Shown: positions 12,069 through 12,233 of the stretch, one piece after another
Layout: the number at the start of each line of letters is the position of its first letter
Numbering within the stretch: position 1 is the stretch's first letter
DNA from: Deltaproteobacteria bacterium
Lineage (GTDB): Bacteria > Desulfobacterota > Dissulfuribacteria > Dissulfuribacterales > UBA3076
Assembly: GCA_030605675.1 (NCBI GenBank)
Contig: JAUWHV010000006.1
Location: 1-12,233 of the forward strand
Direction of reading: 5' to 3'
DNA: 12,233 nt
Program-made: the position numbers and the translations under genes
The notes under the pieces: generated by a model
The model's database searches: none
Told to the model about the DNA's origin: nothing
The model's input: the letters and a program-made list of their open reading frames with translations, nothing else

Positions 12069-12070
12069 TC
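11985..12070. repeat. facing period-7 arrays of GAAATTR / TAATTTC
   Basis: At 11985-12019 five 7-base units read GAAATTT, GAAATTG, GGAACTT, GAAATTG, GAAAAAT. At 12043-12070 the opposite strand form appears as TAATTTC three times and CAGTTTC once. The arms can fold around a spacer of about 23 bases. The right arm overlaps the stop codon of the minus-strand gene. Confidence 0.7.
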
Positions 12071-12233
12071 AACATCTACTAAGTTCACTGGGAATATCGT
12101 GTTTTACCAGGCGACTGATTTTTTGATTGATGTCTGCTGTGCGCAAGGCCTGTTTTCGAATTTCTTTTAACGTTGCGGCAACATTCCCATCTTGTTCCAC
12201 ATTTAAAAACAGAATTTCGATCTTTCCGATAAT
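12069..12233 (-). CDS. C-terminal fragment of an unidentified protein
   Basis: A minus-strand frame enters from the right edge of the window and ends at TGA (12071-12069), giving the last 54 residues of a longer protein. Visible text includes KIEILFLNVEQDGNVAATLK and RTADINQKISRLVKHDIP, which looks like a helical, soluble C-terminus. I do not recognise the family. The final codons and the stop lie within the right arm of the period-7 repeat, so the original end of the protein may have been altered. The 5' part is outside the window. Confidence 0.55.
   Translation of the reverse strand: MIGKIEILFLNVEQDGNVAATLKEIRKQALRTADINQKISRLVKHDIPSELSRC

Noticed and set aside
1..12233. CRISPR array or phage genes
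   Set aside because: The tandem arrays have 7-9 base periods with no spacers, and no integrase, terminase or structural phage gene is present.

Overview
The window looks like chromosomal DNA from an anaerobic, flagellated member of the Desulfobacterota (former Deltaproteobacteria). This is inferred from gene content: a DUF39-type homocysteine-forming enzyme, LarB and a LarE-like protein, a DUF364 protein, a phasin-like/UbiB-like pair, HU and FlgM. No rRNA or tRNA gene is present, so the taxonomy stays provisional.

Layout. Bases 1-1819 are accessory. A ribbon-helix-helix gene and an overlapping coiled-coil gene lie between two identical 26-base direct repeats. The second copy abuts a 48-base degenerate copy of the start of the DUF364 gene. 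Then come a Phd/YefM-RelE toxin-antitoxin operon and the intact DUF364 gene (1820-2536). Bases 2714-4536 hold a phasin-like gene one base overlapping a UbiB/ABC1 kinase gene. A convergent gene (4575-6146, minus) encodes a fusion of an aminoglycoside-phosphotransferase-like domain and a P-loop kinase. Next are a helical protein of unknown function (6369-6950), larB (7017-7772) and, on the minus strand, a 37-residue arginine-rich microprotein (7877-7990) with its own promoter-like, ribosome-binding and terminator-like signals. Bases 8228-10706 form a tight operon: a two-CBS protein, a DUF39 homocysteine-biosynthesis enzyme, and a LarE-like PP-loop sulfur transferase lacking the usual C-terminus. 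HU (10753-11025) follows, then a 558-base interval with hairpins and a start-less reading frame, then flgM (11584-11790). Just beyond flgM, 11918-11945 is a very good match to a chromosomal dif site. A 3'-terminal gene fragment on the minus strand reaches the right edge.

The intergenic DNA has an unusual texture. At least four gaps carry short tandem arrays of 7- or 8-base units that face a second array of the same unit in inverted orientation; single-orientation arrays of related type occur in two other gaps.

The main biological threads are sulfur chemistry (DUF39, CBS partner, LarE-like protein, with LarB nearby), a possible replication-terminus landmark (dif plus a GGGTAGGG doublet pointing at it), and two small accessory modules inserted upstream of the DUF364 gene, leaving repeats at their borders.
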